This document shows, piece by piece, positions 16,686 through 24,418 of a DNA stretch of 36,900 nucleotides. The notes below the pieces were generated by a model. It ran no database searches and was not told the origin of the DNA. It saw only the letters and a program-made list of their open reading frames with translations. The stretch comes from Mycobacterium sp. MBM (GTDB lineage: Bacteria; Actinomycetota; Actinomycetes; Mycobacteriales; Mycobacteriaceae). Numbering within the stretch: position 1 is the first letter of the stretch; each line of letters begins with the position of its first letter. Where the stretch lies: the NCBI GenBank assembly GCA_021648845.1, contig JAKJHY010000039.1, positions 1 to 36,900 of the forward strand. Reading direction: 5' to 3'. The position numbers and the translations under genes were made by a program.

Positions 16686-16980
16686 GCCGTTGACCTCCGT
16701 GGGTATCTGCGGTCCGCATCTGATCTGCCCTCTCGTCGTGTCGATTACTTCCATATGACAATTATTCTTGTATCGCGACAGTGTGAGAAGTATTGGGGTA
16801 TTCAGTCAACCGGTGCGACGCGTTGATCGGGCTCTGAAACCCAGCTTTAACCTGCCTGGCGCGCGAGGTTAAGTGCGTGTAAAGGCTGCGCCATCGGATT
16901 GCGCTGGGCCAACGCAATGTTCATAGTTTCAGTTGGAAGTATTACGAACCCGAAGTATGGAGATGGAGGAGTGAACTGCG
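16686..16980. promoter_or_regulatory. Divergent control region of amidase and nitrile hydratase
   Basis: This 295-base stretch holds no gene and is clearly more A/T-rich than its surroundings. It has an inverted repeat, TTAACCT-N12-AGGTTAA (16847-16872). The motif GAAGTAT occurs at 16787-16793, 16936-16942 and 16952-16958, the last two 16 bases apart, and a close variant GGAAGTAAT lies on the minus strand at 16744-16752. A possible nitrile hydratase promoter is TTGCGC (16899-16904), 17 bases, CATAGT (16922-16927). A strong GGAGGAG stands before nthB. The binding proteins are presumably the downstream MarR and AmiC-like proteins. Confidence 0.55.
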
Positions 16981-17679
16981 ATGCATGGTCCACATGACGT
17001 CGGCGGCCGGGACGGCCTCGGCCCCGTCGCGACGGAGTTCCTAGAGCCGGGCATCCCGGACTGGCGTTATCCATTCGAGGGGCGGATGCACGCAGTCACC
17101 GCGATGGCCCTGCAGCAGGGCGTGTTCAACCTCGACGAACAACGCCACGGCATCGAGTTGATGAAGTGGAGCGATTACACCGACTCCACCTACTACTCGC
17201 ACTGGCTGTTCTCGGTCGAGAAGCTGCTCAACGACAAGGGGATCATCTCACACGAAGAGGTCGATCAGCGGATGAAAGAGCTTGGTGCGCCGTCGATGAC
17301 GCCGCATCCGGCCAAGCCCGAGGCGCTCTCGCCGCTTGCCGAGAACATGATGGATTTCATCTGGAACGGCACCCCGCACGATCTCCCCGAGGTCACCCCG
17401 CCGGTATACGAGATCGGGGCCCGAGTTCGGGTGCTCAACCTCCACGAGTCCACCCACAACCGACTGCCCGGCTATCTCAATCGCGCGACAGGCGAAGTGG
17501 TCAAGCAGTACGGGGCGTATCGCGACCCGGCGGCCAGCGCCCACCGCCAAGTCGAGGAGCCGCATCAGCTCTACATGGTGCGCTTCAGTTCCACCGAACT
17601 CTGGGGCCCCACCGTATCCGAAGAGTTCGACCTCTACGCAGATCTGTTCGAGGGATACCTCGAACCGGTCGGCGCCTGA
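16981..17679 (+). CDS. nthB: Nitrile hydratase beta subunit
   Basis: The 232-residue protein starts at ATG 16981 with GGAGGAG about nine bases upstream. MHGPHDVGGRDGLGPV is the diagnostic N-terminus of nitrile hydratase beta chains. The C-terminal SH3-like domain shows NRLPGYLNRATGEVV, then HQLYMVRFSSTELWGP and DLYADLFEGYLEPV. Arg55 in DEQRHGIELM probably corresponds to the conserved beta arginine that contacts the modified cysteines of the alpha subunit. With NthA it hydrates nitriles to amides. Beta before alpha is the gene order usual in cobalt-type clusters. NthA follows after a 20-base gap. Confidence 0.94.
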   Translation: MHGPHDVGGRDGLGPVATEFLEPGIPDWRYPFEGRMHAVTAMALQQGVFNLDEQRHGIELMKWSDYTDSTYYSHWLFSVEKLLNDKGIISHEEVDQRMKELGAPSMTPHPAKPEALSPLAENMMDFIWNGTPHDLPEVTPPVYEIGARVRVLNLHESTHNRLPGYLNRATGEVVKQYGAYRDPAASAHRQVEEPHQLYMVRFSSTELWGPTVSEEFDLYADLFEGYLEPVGA

Positions 17680-17699
17680 CTGAAAAGGAGTATTCCGAG

Positions 17700-18296
17700 A
17701 TGGACTGGATTTCCATGGCCGACGTCGAGGCGCGAGTCAATGCGCTGGAGTCGCTGATGGTCGAGAAGGGCTTGGCCGAGCACGAGGCGGTCGACGCCGT
17801 GGTCGCGTCGTTCGAGAACGATATGGGACCCGTCAACGGGGCCAAGGTGGTCGCGCGGGCCTGGACCGACCCGCAGTACCGCGAGTGGCTGCTTTCCGAT
17901 GCCACCGCAGCGATCGCAGATATGGGCTTCACCGGCCTGCAGACCGAGCACATGGTCGCGGTCGAAAACACCGCGCAGCGGCACAACGTGGTGGTGTGCA
18001 CGTTGTGTTCCTGCTATCCGTGGACACTGCTGGGTATCCCGCCGGCCTGGTTCAAGTACCCGCAATACCGTGCGCGCGTGGTGAAAGAGCCGCGCAGTGT
18101 GCTCTCCGAGTTCGGGGTCACGCTCGACGACGACGTGCAGATCGACGTGTGGGACAGCAGTGCCGAGATCCGTTACCTGGTGATCCCGCAGCGCCCGGCC
18201 GGCACCGAAGGCCTCACCGCCGAGCAGCTGGTTCCCCTGATCAGCCGCGACTCCATGGTCGGCACCGCCCTGGTGGCCGCGCCTGCGGGGTCGTGA
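17700..18296 (+). CDS. nthA: Nitrile hydratase alpha subunit, cobalt type
   Basis: ATG 17700 gives 198 residues and follows AAAAGGAG. The metal site is CTLCSC at residues 100-105, in the context VVVCTLCSCYPWTLLGIPPAWFK. Thr after the first Cys and Tyr after the last are typical of cobalt-type enzymes; iron types usually have Ser and Thr there. Cys103 and Cys105 are the positions oxidised to sulfinic and sulfenic acid in the family. YRARVVKEPRSVLSEFG and the C-terminal IDVWDSSAEIRYLVIPQRP are also conserved. It binds the non-corrin cobalt and forms the active site with NthB. Thiocyanate hydrolase is related, but that enzyme has a different subunit layout. Confidence 0.95.
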   Translation: MDWISMADVEARVNALESLMVEKGLAEHEAVDAVVASFENDMGPVNGAKVVARAWTDPQYREWLLSDATAAIADMGFTGLQTEHMVAVENTAQRHNVVVCTLCSCYPWTLLGIPPAWFKYPQYRARVVKEPRSVLSEFGVTLDDDVQIDVWDSSAEIRYLVIPQRPAGTEGLTAEQLVPLISRDSMVGTALVAAPAGS

Positions 18297-18688
18297 TGAC
18301 GGCGTCGACACTGGATCTCACCGACCTCGACCACCTGGGCGGCCCGGTCGCACTGCCCCGGTCCAACGGCGAGTTGATCTTCGATGCGCCATGGCAGGGC
18401 CGGCTTTTCGGTCTGGTCGTGCACATGTGCCAGTCCGGCCGGTTCGGTTGGGACGACTTCAAAAAGCATCTGATCGACGTCATCGGCGCCTCGGGGATCG
18501 ACGACGTCTGTGACCCGGCGATCTACTACCGCCAGTTCGGGGAGGCGTTCAGCCGTCTGGTCGCCGAAAAGGGCTACCTGAGTGCCGATCTCATCGAGCA
18601 CCGCAGTCGGCTCGAGGCCGACCGGTTGTCACACAGTGACCATGACCACGACCATGACCACGACCACGACCACGGCCACGGGCACTGA
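18296..18688 (+). CDS. Nitrile hydratase activator (P14K-like) with His/Asp metal tail
   Basis: ATG 18296 overlaps the nthA stop (TGATG), giving 130 residues; GTG 18293 is an alternative. The core, GELIFDAPWQGRLFGLVVHMCQSGRFGWDDFKKHLIDVI and YYRQFGEAFSRLVAEKGYL, is the small accessory protein of cobalt nitrile hydratases, which resembles a beta-subunit N-terminus and delivers cobalt-loaded alpha subunit by subunit exchange. The C-terminus is unusual: from about residue 112 it becomes alternating His and Asp, then HGHGH, about ten histidines in all. This looks like a metal-binding tail for cobalt capture, as in His-rich hydrogenase and urease chaperones; that role is inferred. Confidence 0.88.
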   Translation: MTASTLDLTDLDHLGGPVALPRSNGELIFDAPWQGRLFGLVVHMCQSGRFGWDDFKKHLIDVIGASGIDDVCDPAIYYRQFGEAFSRLVAEKGYLSADLIEHRSRLEADRLSHSDHDHDHDHDHDHGHGH

Positions 18689-18703
18689 GGGAAGGCGGCG
18701 TTG

Positions 18704-19222
18704 ATGTCCAAAATCACTGCCCTTTCGCTGAGCGTCGGCGTGTTCGGCATGCTCTCGACGCTGATGACGGCCACCGTCTGGCCGCTGCCCGTGTGGGTGT
18801 TGTTCTTGGCGTGGGCGTCCTTCTTCTTTGTCGGAACCGGTATCACGGGTTTGGCAAAGTCGGTCGCCTGCAACTGGACCGGCATCGCGATCGCCACCGC
18901 CACCCTGCTGGCGGTCCAATCCACCGGCAGCGCACTGTGGTTGTCGATCGCCGTCGGAGTGGGCAGCCTGGCCATGGTGCAGGCCTCCAGGTTGCCGTGG
19001 ATCTCCGCGACACCGGCCATCGTGTTCGGGTTCGCGATGACCGTCGGCACCATCGCCGCCACCGGCAACGGCATCACCACGGCCGGAATCGGTCACCCCG
19101 CGCTGGTCGCCGCGACCACCGCGCTGGTCGGTGCGGGCTTCGGGGTGGCGTCTGAGTGGGGTGCAACGCTGATCGCCAAGATATTCGGCTCGACCGCGTC
19201 TGCGGTCGCGCAACCCGCGTGA
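18704..19222 (+). CDS. DUF1097-like integral membrane protein
   Basis: ATG 18704 (172 residues) follows GAGGGAAGG. The protein has about five hydrophobic segments: TALSLSVGVFGMLSTLMTATVWPL, WVLFLAWASFFFVG, GIAIATATLLAVQS, ISATPAIVFGFAMTVGTIAA and ALVAATTALVGAGFGV. The arrangement resembles the DUF1097 family (E. coli YcdZ type), whose function is not established. It sits 15 bases after the His-tailed activator and is likely part of the same transcript, so roles in cobalt, nitrile or amide passage are conceivable. No metal-ligand cluster of a known cobalt transporter (NiCoT, CbtA) is seen. Confidence 0.7.
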   Translation: MSKITALSLSVGVFGMLSTLMTATVWPLPVWVLFLAWASFFFVGTGITGLAKSVACNWTGIAIATATLLAVQSTGSALWLSIAVGVGSLAMVQASRLPWISATPAIVFGFAMTVGTIAATGNGITTAGIGHPALVAATTALVGAGFGVASEWGATLIAKIFGSTASAVAQPA

Positions 19223-19292
19223 GCACCGACAGCCCGATAAGCTGCAAAACCAACAACAGTTCGCGATGGAAGCGATCACGTCAGGAGCGGTA

Positions 19293-19733
19293 GTGCCGAT
19301 CTCGACCAGCGTCGAAAGTGTCTCCGAAGTGTTCTTCCGGATCGGTCGCTGGTGGACCGAATCACTGTCGCAGGGGCTGCTCGATGGCGAGGTCAGCACC
19401 ATCGAGGGATGGCGCGTGCTGGGCGCCCTGCGCGGCGGTGAGGGCTTCACCATGAGCGAAATGTCCACGGCCATGGCGATTCCACCGCCCACCCTGACCC
19501 GCATCGTGGACAAGTTGGTCGACGGCGGATTCGTGCTGCGGCGCGTCGACGCCACCGACCGCAGGCGCGTGTTGATCTATCTGTCGGCCCGGGGCAAGTC
19601 CAAGGTGCGCAGGCTGGCTCGCCAGGAGGCGGCGATGAAGGCCACGCTCGTCGACGAATTCGGCGAGGAAAGCGCGATCGCACTGATCAGAACACTGGCC
19701 CGGGCGAGCGAGTTGCCGATCCCGGGACGGTGA
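19293..19733 (+). CDS. MarR-family regulator linked to nitrile hydratase
   Basis: I place the start at GTG 19293 because AGGAG (19283-19287) precedes it by five bases; an upstream ATG at 19266 has no ribosome site. This gives 146 residues. The winged helix is visible in EGWRVLGALRGGEGFTMSEMSTAMAIPPPTLTRIVDKLVDGGFVLRRVDATDRRRVLIYLSARGK, the standard MarR recognition helix and DxRR wing. MarR proteins are usually ligand-responsive repressors. In Rhodococcus nitrile hydratase clusters, small regulators stand beside AmiC-like sensors and control enzyme genes in response to amides; this gene and the next look like that pair. Its target is probably 16686-16980. Confidence 0.85.
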   Translation: MPISTSVESVSEVFFRIGRWWTESLSQGLLDGEVSTIEGWRVLGALRGGEGFTMSEMSTAMAIPPPTLTRIVDKLVDGGFVLRRVDATDRRRVLIYLSARGKSKVRRLARQEAAMKATLVDEFGEESAIALIRTLARASELPIPGR

Positions 19734-19778
19734 GCTACCGGGCTGCACCGTTTCAACTCGCGAACAACATCGCAATAC

Positions 19779-19790
19779 CGCGTTAACGCG
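19779..19790. promoter_or_regulatory. Perfect 12-base palindrome before the amide-sensor gene
   Basis: CGCGTTAACGCG is perfectly self-complementary and lies about 50 bases before the AmiC-like gene, in the 106-base gap after the MarR gene. The position fits an operator for the MarR protein or for the sensor's own promoter. The sequence alone does not identify the ligand. Confidence 0.4.
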
Positions 19791-19839
19791 ACGCCGCGAA
19801 GATGGCAGCACAGCCCGGCGGGGGTGGATGGAGGCAATG

Positions 19840-20934
19840 GTGGATACGTCATCGCCGCCCGTCGGCGACCCCCGTTACCGGTCCACCGTCGACATCGCCC
19901 TGGTGGTGCCGCGCAGCGGGTCGGCCGGCATCTACGGTCCCTCCTGTGAGGCCTGCGCCGAGCTGGCCATCGCCGATCTGAACGCGAGCTCCGGGCTGTT
20001 GGGTAAGCAGGTGCGCCTGCACCTGGTCGACGGCAGCCGCGCACCCGTCGTCGTCGCCGCGGAGATCCAGCGGCTGATCGAGCGTGGCGATATCGACGCG
20101 GTCACCGGATGGCATATCTCCCCGGTCCGCCAAGCCATCGCCCGGGTCACCGCCAACCGGGTGCCCTACGTGTACGGACCGCTCTATGAGGGTGGCGAAC
20201 GCACACCCGGGCTGTTCCTCACCGGGGAGACACCGTCGCGCCAACTGCTTCCCGCGATGGACTGGATGAACACCGAGTACGGCATCGACCAGTGGGTGCT
20301 GATCGGCAACGACTACATCTGGCCCCGCCAGACCGGGCTGGCCGCCCGGCTACATGCCCGCTCGCAGGGCCGGCCGCTGTTGGACGAGATCTACCTGCCG
20401 CTCGGCACGCAGGACTTCAGCGCGGCGATCCGCCAGGTCGAGGCGACCGGCGCAGCCGGCGTGCTGCTGCTTTTGGTCGGTGGCGACGGGGTGGCCTTCA
20501 ATCGCCAGTTCGCCGCCACCGGTATGGGCACCGCGGTCCCGCGGCTGAGCCCACATGTCGAGGAGAACATGCTGCTGGCCAGCGGCAGCGAGAGCAATGA
20601 TCGATTGTTCGCGGCCGCAGGCTATTTCGAGGCGCTCAACACCACCGCCAGTATGGATTTCGCGACGCGCTACTACTCGCACTTCGGTGCGGCGGCGCCG
20701 GCGCTCAACAGCATCGGCGAATCCTGCTACGAGGCGCTGACCCTGTTGATCGCGCTGGCCACACGCGCGGGGTCCCTGGTCATCGATCAGTTGGCGGGTG
20801 CTGCAGAGGGCCTGACCTACATCAGCCCGCGCGGTGAGGTCACCATGCGCGGTAATCAGATGTCGCAGGACATCTACGTGGCCGAGGCCAAGGGGCTGGA
20901 CTTCGAAGTGCGGTCCCGTATCTCGGCCGCCTGA
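19840..20934 (+). CDS. AmiC-like cytoplasmic amide sensor (periplasmic-binding fold)
   Basis: GTG 19840 is preceded by GGAGG (19830-19834) at five bases and gives 364 residues; ATG 19828 or 19837 are alternatives. The type I periplasmic-binding fold shows in DIALVVPRSGSAGIYGPSCEACAELAIADLNASSGLLGKQV, then AEIQRLIERGDIDAVTGWHISPVRQAI, PYVYGPLYEGGE and QDFSAAIRQVEATGAAGVLLLLVGGDGVAF. No signal peptide or lipobox is present and no permease genes are near, so it is a cytoplasmic sensor like Pseudomonas AmiC or Rhodococcus NhhC/NhlC rather than a transport component. No AmiR-type antiterminator lies beside it; the MarR gene is the likely partner. The stop is six bases from the convergent DUF445 gene. 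Confidence 0.85.
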   Translation: MDTSSPPVGDPRYRSTVDIALVVPRSGSAGIYGPSCEACAELAIADLNASSGLLGKQVRLHLVDGSRAPVVVAAEIQRLIERGDIDAVTGWHISPVRQAIARVTANRVPYVYGPLYEGGERTPGLFLTGETPSRQLLPAMDWMNTEYGIDQWVLIGNDYIWPRQTGLAARLHARSQGRPLLDEIYLPLGTQDFSAAIRQVEATGAAGVLLLLVGGDGVAFNRQFAATGMGTAVPRLSPHVEENMLLASGSESNDRLFAAAGYFEALNTTASMDFATRYYSHFGAAAPALNSIGESCYEALTLLIALATRAGSLVIDQLAGAAEGLTYISPRGEVTMRGNQMSQDIYVAEAKGLDFEVRSRISAA

Positions 20935-20940
20935 GGACGG

Positions 20941-22245
20941 CTACTGGCGCAGTGCGATGCGCAGCGCCTGATAGGCCGGTTCGTTGCCGAAGTGCTCGAT
21001 CAGCACCACCTGTAGCTCACCGACAACCCCACCGAGTACGGCACCTACGGCGATCATGGTCGGCTCGTCGTCCTTGAACACCGGCCGCAGGATGGACTCG
21101 TACTCCTCGTTGGTCAGCTGGCTCATCTTGTCGATGATGGTGTTCTCCAGGTCGAGCACGTTCATCGCGTAATCCTGGGCCTCCAGCAGCGTGGTGGGCA
21201 GTTGCTCCAACACCATCTGCACCAAATTGTCCTTCAGCGCGTTGTACCGCTGGGTGCCTACGGCCATCTTGACCAGCGGTCCGGCGATGCCGGTCTGCGC
21301 GTCGATGGCGGCGCTGACCTCCTTGCCGACCAGCGCGAAGAGTTTGTCGGCGCCCGGGCCGCGCAGCACCCCGTCGAACAGAATCTCGGGGGAGAACAGA
21401 TCCTCGGCCAGGATCCGGGCGTAGTCGCGGGTGACCTTGTCGCGCTGGGCGTGCAGTAGGCCCTGGAATGGGATGAACCCCAGATACTTCTTCGGCTCGA
21501 TCGGGCGGAACAACATGTTCAACGCGATGTAGTCGCTGATGAAGCCGACGCCGAAGCCGAAGGCCGGCATGATCCACGGATTCTTGAAAAGCGCCCAGGC
21601 GATCATCTGTACGACGCCGATGACGAGCCCGAAATAGATGCCGCTGCGCCGCACGAAGGCCATCGCGTCGTCGCCCATGCCGCGCATCAGCTTGTTGAGC
21701 TTGTCCTTGTTGCGCACCAGGGTGGTGACGGCCAGGTACTGGACGTCGACGAACCGTGGGAGATCGGCCCGCATCTCGTTCATCAGGGACTCGACCACCC
21801 GCGGTGTCTCGTCCTGGATCCGTTTCTGGATGGCGCGCCGCCCCGCATCGGGAAGCGAGTCCCACAGTCCCGGGCGAATCTGTTCGGCAACATCGCGCGA
21901 TATCCGGTCGATCGCTTCGGTGAGGGGTTCGCGGAGCGCCTCGACGGCCTCGTGGGCGTCGACACGTTCGAGGAGTTCCTCGGGTTTGAGCAGATTCTGG
22001 GTGAGCAGCTCGATGGTCTTGGATCCGACCTTGCCGGCCCGGCGCGGCACGATGCCCTGCCAGCCGAACGGGCCGATGCCCTTGAATTCCATTGGGCGGT
22101 AGAGCATCTCGACCGCGACGATCTTCGTGCTCCACCCGACGAAAGCCGCGATGAACGGCATGGACAGGTAGATGAACCAGTTGACCCGGAAGTCCGCCTG
22201 GATTTCCTGCCAGGACTCGATGGCGAGGATCGCCTCGGACGTCAC
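20941..22245 (-). CDS. DUF445 family membrane protein
   Basis: GTG 22245 gives 434 residues and overlaps the previous stop as GTGA. Two mirrored segments are diagnostic of DUF445: FIAAFVGWSTKIVAVEMLYRPMEFKGIGPFGWQGIVPRRAGKVGSK near the start and FGFGVGFISDYIALNMLFRPIEPKKYLGFIPFQGLLHAQRDKV in the middle. Each is a membrane helix followed by a conserved loop, with long helical regions between. A last hydrophobic stretch, MIAVGAVLGGVVGELQVVLIEHFG, lies near the C-terminus. The family's function is unknown. It follows the Abi-alpha-like gene with translational coupling, which suggests the two products act together. Confidence 0.86.
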   Translation of the reverse strand: MTSEAILAIESWQEIQADFRVNWFIYLSMPFIAAFVGWSTKIVAVEMLYRPMEFKGIGPFGWQGIVPRRAGKVGSKTIELLTQNLLKPEELLERVDAHEAVEALREPLTEAIDRISRDVAEQIRPGLWDSLPDAGRRAIQKRIQDETPRVVESLMNEMRADLPRFVDVQYLAVTTLVRNKDKLNKLMRGMGDDAMAFVRRSGIYFGLVIGVVQMIAWALFKNPWIMPAFGFGVGFISDYIALNMLFRPIEPKKYLGFIPFQGLLHAQRDKVTRDYARILAEDLFSPEILFDGVLRGPGADKLFALVGKEVSAAIDAQTGIAGPLVKMAVGTQRYNALKDNLVQMVLEQLPTTLLEAQDYAMNVLDLENTIIDKMSQLTNEEYESILRPVFKDDEPTMIAVGAVLGGVVGELQVVLIEHFGNEPAYQALRIALRQ

Positions 22246-23150
22246 GGACCGTCCTGCTGCACGGCCGCCGCCCACAGACCCTTGCCCAGCCCGGACAGCC
22301 GCAGGGACAACTTCTCGGTCCGTGCGATCAACGGACCGCGCGATGCGCTCTTGATCGCCTTCAACACCATCGGCTCCGCCATCAGCACCTCGTAATCCGC
22401 TTTCCGTGACGGGTCCTCCGGACCGGTCTCGACCAGTCCAAGGGATAGCAGATGATCGACGTACTGGGGGACCATATGGGGAAGTGCGACGTTTGCGGTG
22501 CGCCCGATGAGGCACGCGTTCTGCAGGACGACCTGGTTGCGGGAGCGGCTGTGCACGTTCACCAGCGGTGAGGACGTGCCGTCCGAGAGTGCACCCACGA
22601 TGCGGGCCTCGTCGGCGACCAGTTGGTCGAGCAGCCGGTGGTAGAGCTCCTGCTGGCTGCCCGCGGTGCTCTGGTCCAGGGCGCGGTCCAGCAGCTTGCC
22701 CAGCTTGGAGTGCAGGGAATCGGTCGGCGCGTTGTCCGCGGTGGTCGCGGATTGCAGGGGCCGCGGCGCGGCGTCGAGTGCTTCCAGCCGGTTCTTCACC
22801 AGCGTCGCCAGCTGCTCCTCGCCCCAGGAGGCCAGTTTGAGGCCGGTCTTCGCGGCGTCGACGGCGCGGTCGGTGAGGCCCAGCGGGTCGAACCACTTCG
22901 GCACCACGGGCTGCTGCTTGGGAGTGCGGATCGCGATCGCGATATCACCGAGGGGCGTGGAGAAGCGGAAGCCGCGACGATTGAAACCGTTGCGCTTGAC
23001 CGGGGTCTTGTCCGTGACGGTGGCCTCGACGGGCTCCTCGGCAGGGGTGGGTTCCTCTGGTATCCCCTCGGGGCCGGCGGTCACAGGGACCTCGATGATC
23101 TCGGTGGCGGACTCGTCCGCGGATCCGGGTTGAGGAATCTGCTCGGACAT
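22242..23150 (-). CDS. Abi-alpha (DUF4393)-like protein
   Basis: I chose ATG 23150 (MSEQIPQPGSADES, 302 residues); in-frame starts farther upstream exist but add poorly conserved sequence. Residues 1-60 are acidic and Pro/Glu-rich. Then come NRRGFRFSTPLGDIAIAIR and a helical region with ELYHRLLDQLVADEARIVGAL, followed by VNVHSRSRN, a dimer-like loop and PQYVDHLLSLGLVETGPEDPSRKADYEVL. The 'late helix plus LGLVE' layout resembles the Abi-alpha/DUF4393 family. That name comes from abortive-infection proteins, but many members are chromosomal genes with no phage role. It is coupled to the DUF445 gene. Family assignment is moderate and function unknown. Confidence 0.62.
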   Translation of the reverse strand: MSEQIPQPGSADESATEIIEVPVTAGPEGIPEEPTPAEEPVEATVTDKTPVKRNGFNRRGFRFSTPLGDIAIAIRTPKQQPVVPKWFDPLGLTDRAVDAAKTGLKLASWGEEQLATLVKNRLEALDAAPRPLQSATTADNAPTDSLHSKLGKLLDRALDQSTAGSQQELYHRLLDQLVADEARIVGALSDGTSSPLVNVHSRSRNQVVLQNACLIGRTANVALPHMVPQYVDHLLSLGLVETGPEDPSRKADYEVLMAEPMVLKAIKSASRGPLIARTEKLSLRLSGLGKGLWAAAVQQDGP

Positions 23151-23289
23151 CAGTTGATCGACCCCCATGCACGACGACGGGTGAGCGGCGCCCGGGTCGC
23201 CCTTGACCTCGGTCGCCGTCGTTCCCGGCAGGTTACCTAGTGTTGGTATGGCAGCGGCGGGCGGCACGCATACGACCCGCGTCGCCCGC

Positions 23290-24252
23290 CTAGAGCATGC
23301 GTCGCGGTCTGCTCATGGCCTTCGCTCGACGCAACGACACCCTCGACCACACGAATTGCTGCAACGCCAGGGTGAGCCATCCGGCCAGCGCCATGCCCAG
23401 GAGGTTCACCAGCAACTGAACGACGCTGGGCCAGACCTCATGGCCTGCGCCGAAGGCGAGTCCCAACGCGATGTTGCCCGCTGCCGGCACCGTGGTCACC
23501 GAGATGAAAACCCCCGCCAGGCCGCCGGCCTTCGTGGAGGTGACCGACAGGACGCCGGCGGCCCCCGCGATCAAGGCCACGATGAACGACCACTTGTCCG
23601 GGCTGTAGATGAAGTCGGTGGCGGGTCGGGGCCCCGCGACGTTGGCAAGGGTGATCCAACCCAGGGCCCGGCCGATCAGTGCGAACACGGTGGTCGCCGC
23701 GATGGCTGCCGTGAAACCCAGGACCAGGGTGCGGACCGCGTGCCCCAGTAGCGCAAACCGGCGCCGCACCAGAGCGACACCGAGTGCGGCGATGGCGCCG
23801 AACTCCGGGCCCAGCACCATCGCTCCTATGACCAGGATCTGCGAGTCCAGCACGATGGCGATGGCCGCGATCACGGTCGCCAGCGTCATGAAACAGAGAT
23901 AGGTCCAGTTGAGCTCGGACTCTTCATACGAGCGTTGCGCGACCTCGGCCCACACCACGGCATCGGCACTGCTGCCCGGAGCCCTCAGTTCGGCGTTGAA
24001 ACCCTCGCTCGACAGCCAGGTGTCGACGCGCTGGATTTCGATGGTGCCCCGACGATGCACGCCGAGGGCACGCAGTCCGGCGACGATGTCGTTGACGGAC
24101 TCCCTGGGGGCGTCGGCGAGCAGCAGGTCCCCGCGTGGTCGTATCGCGGCGTCCTTGACGACGACGAGACCGCTCACGCACGGATCTGCCTCGAGGACGG
24201 ATACGACGTCGTCGGTCATATCGCTCGGGGCCAGGATCCTCACATGCAGCAT
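23290..24252 (-). CDS. DUF389 family integral membrane protein
   Basis: ATG 24252 (MLHVRILAPSDMTDDVVSVLEADPCVSGLVV) gives 320 residues. The N-terminal ~100 residues form a soluble ferredoxin-like domain. A block of six or so membrane helices begins at WTYLCFMTLATVIAAIAIVLDSQILVIGAMVLGPEFGAIAALGVALVRRR, the DUF389 signature. Further helices include FTAAIAATTVFALIGRALG, FIVALIAGAAGVLSVTSTKAGGLAGVFISVTTVPAAGNIALGLAFG and LVNLLGMALAGWLTLAL. The family's function is not established. The gene is divergent from the lipoprotein gene at 24419 across 166 bases, in which I see no clear regulatory motif. Confidence 0.85.
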   Translation of the reverse strand: MLHVRILAPSDMTDDVVSVLEADPCVSGLVVVKDAAIRPRGDLLLADAPRESVNDIVAGLRALGVHRRGTIEIQRVDTWLSSEGFNAELRAPGSSADAVVWAEVAQRSYEESELNWTYLCFMTLATVIAAIAIVLDSQILVIGAMVLGPEFGAIAALGVALVRRRFALLGHAVRTLVLGFTAAIAATTVFALIGRALGWITLANVAGPRPATDFIYSPDKWSFIVALIAGAAGVLSVTSTKAGGLAGVFISVTTVPAAGNIALGLAFGAGHEVWPSVVQLLVNLLGMALAGWLTLALQQFVWSRVSLRRAKAMSRPRRML

Positions 24253-24418
24253 TCGGCAAGTGTGCCGCCGGTGCGTCCGCAACTCCGGATGGCGCGCTGG
24301 CGGGCCCATCTCGCCCGGTATACCTGTACGCCGGCGCATGTACCGCGGCGACGTCAGTAGACGAGACCGTGCCCGCGCATTGGGATCGGTAGCGCCGGCG
24401 ACGCCGTTGGATCGCGTC

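Noticed and set aside
16981..18688. Thiocyanate hydrolase (SCNase) subunits
   Set aside because: The beta N-terminus, the two-subunit order and the separate P14K-like activator match nitrile hydratase rather than the three-subunit SCNase.
19828..20934. Substrate-binding component of an amide/urea ABC transporter
   Set aside because: No signal peptide or lipobox and no permease or ATPase genes are nearby; a cytoplasmic AmiC-like sensor fits better.
15681..20934. Mobile element carrying the nitrile module
   Set aside because: No transposase, integrase, tRNA target or terminal repeat is visible at either edge, so a recent mobile insertion cannot be claimed.
22242..23150. Phage-defence system based on the Abi-alpha resemblance
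   Set aside because: There is no toxin, nuclease or other defence gene beside it and the family is common in chromosomal housekeeping contexts.
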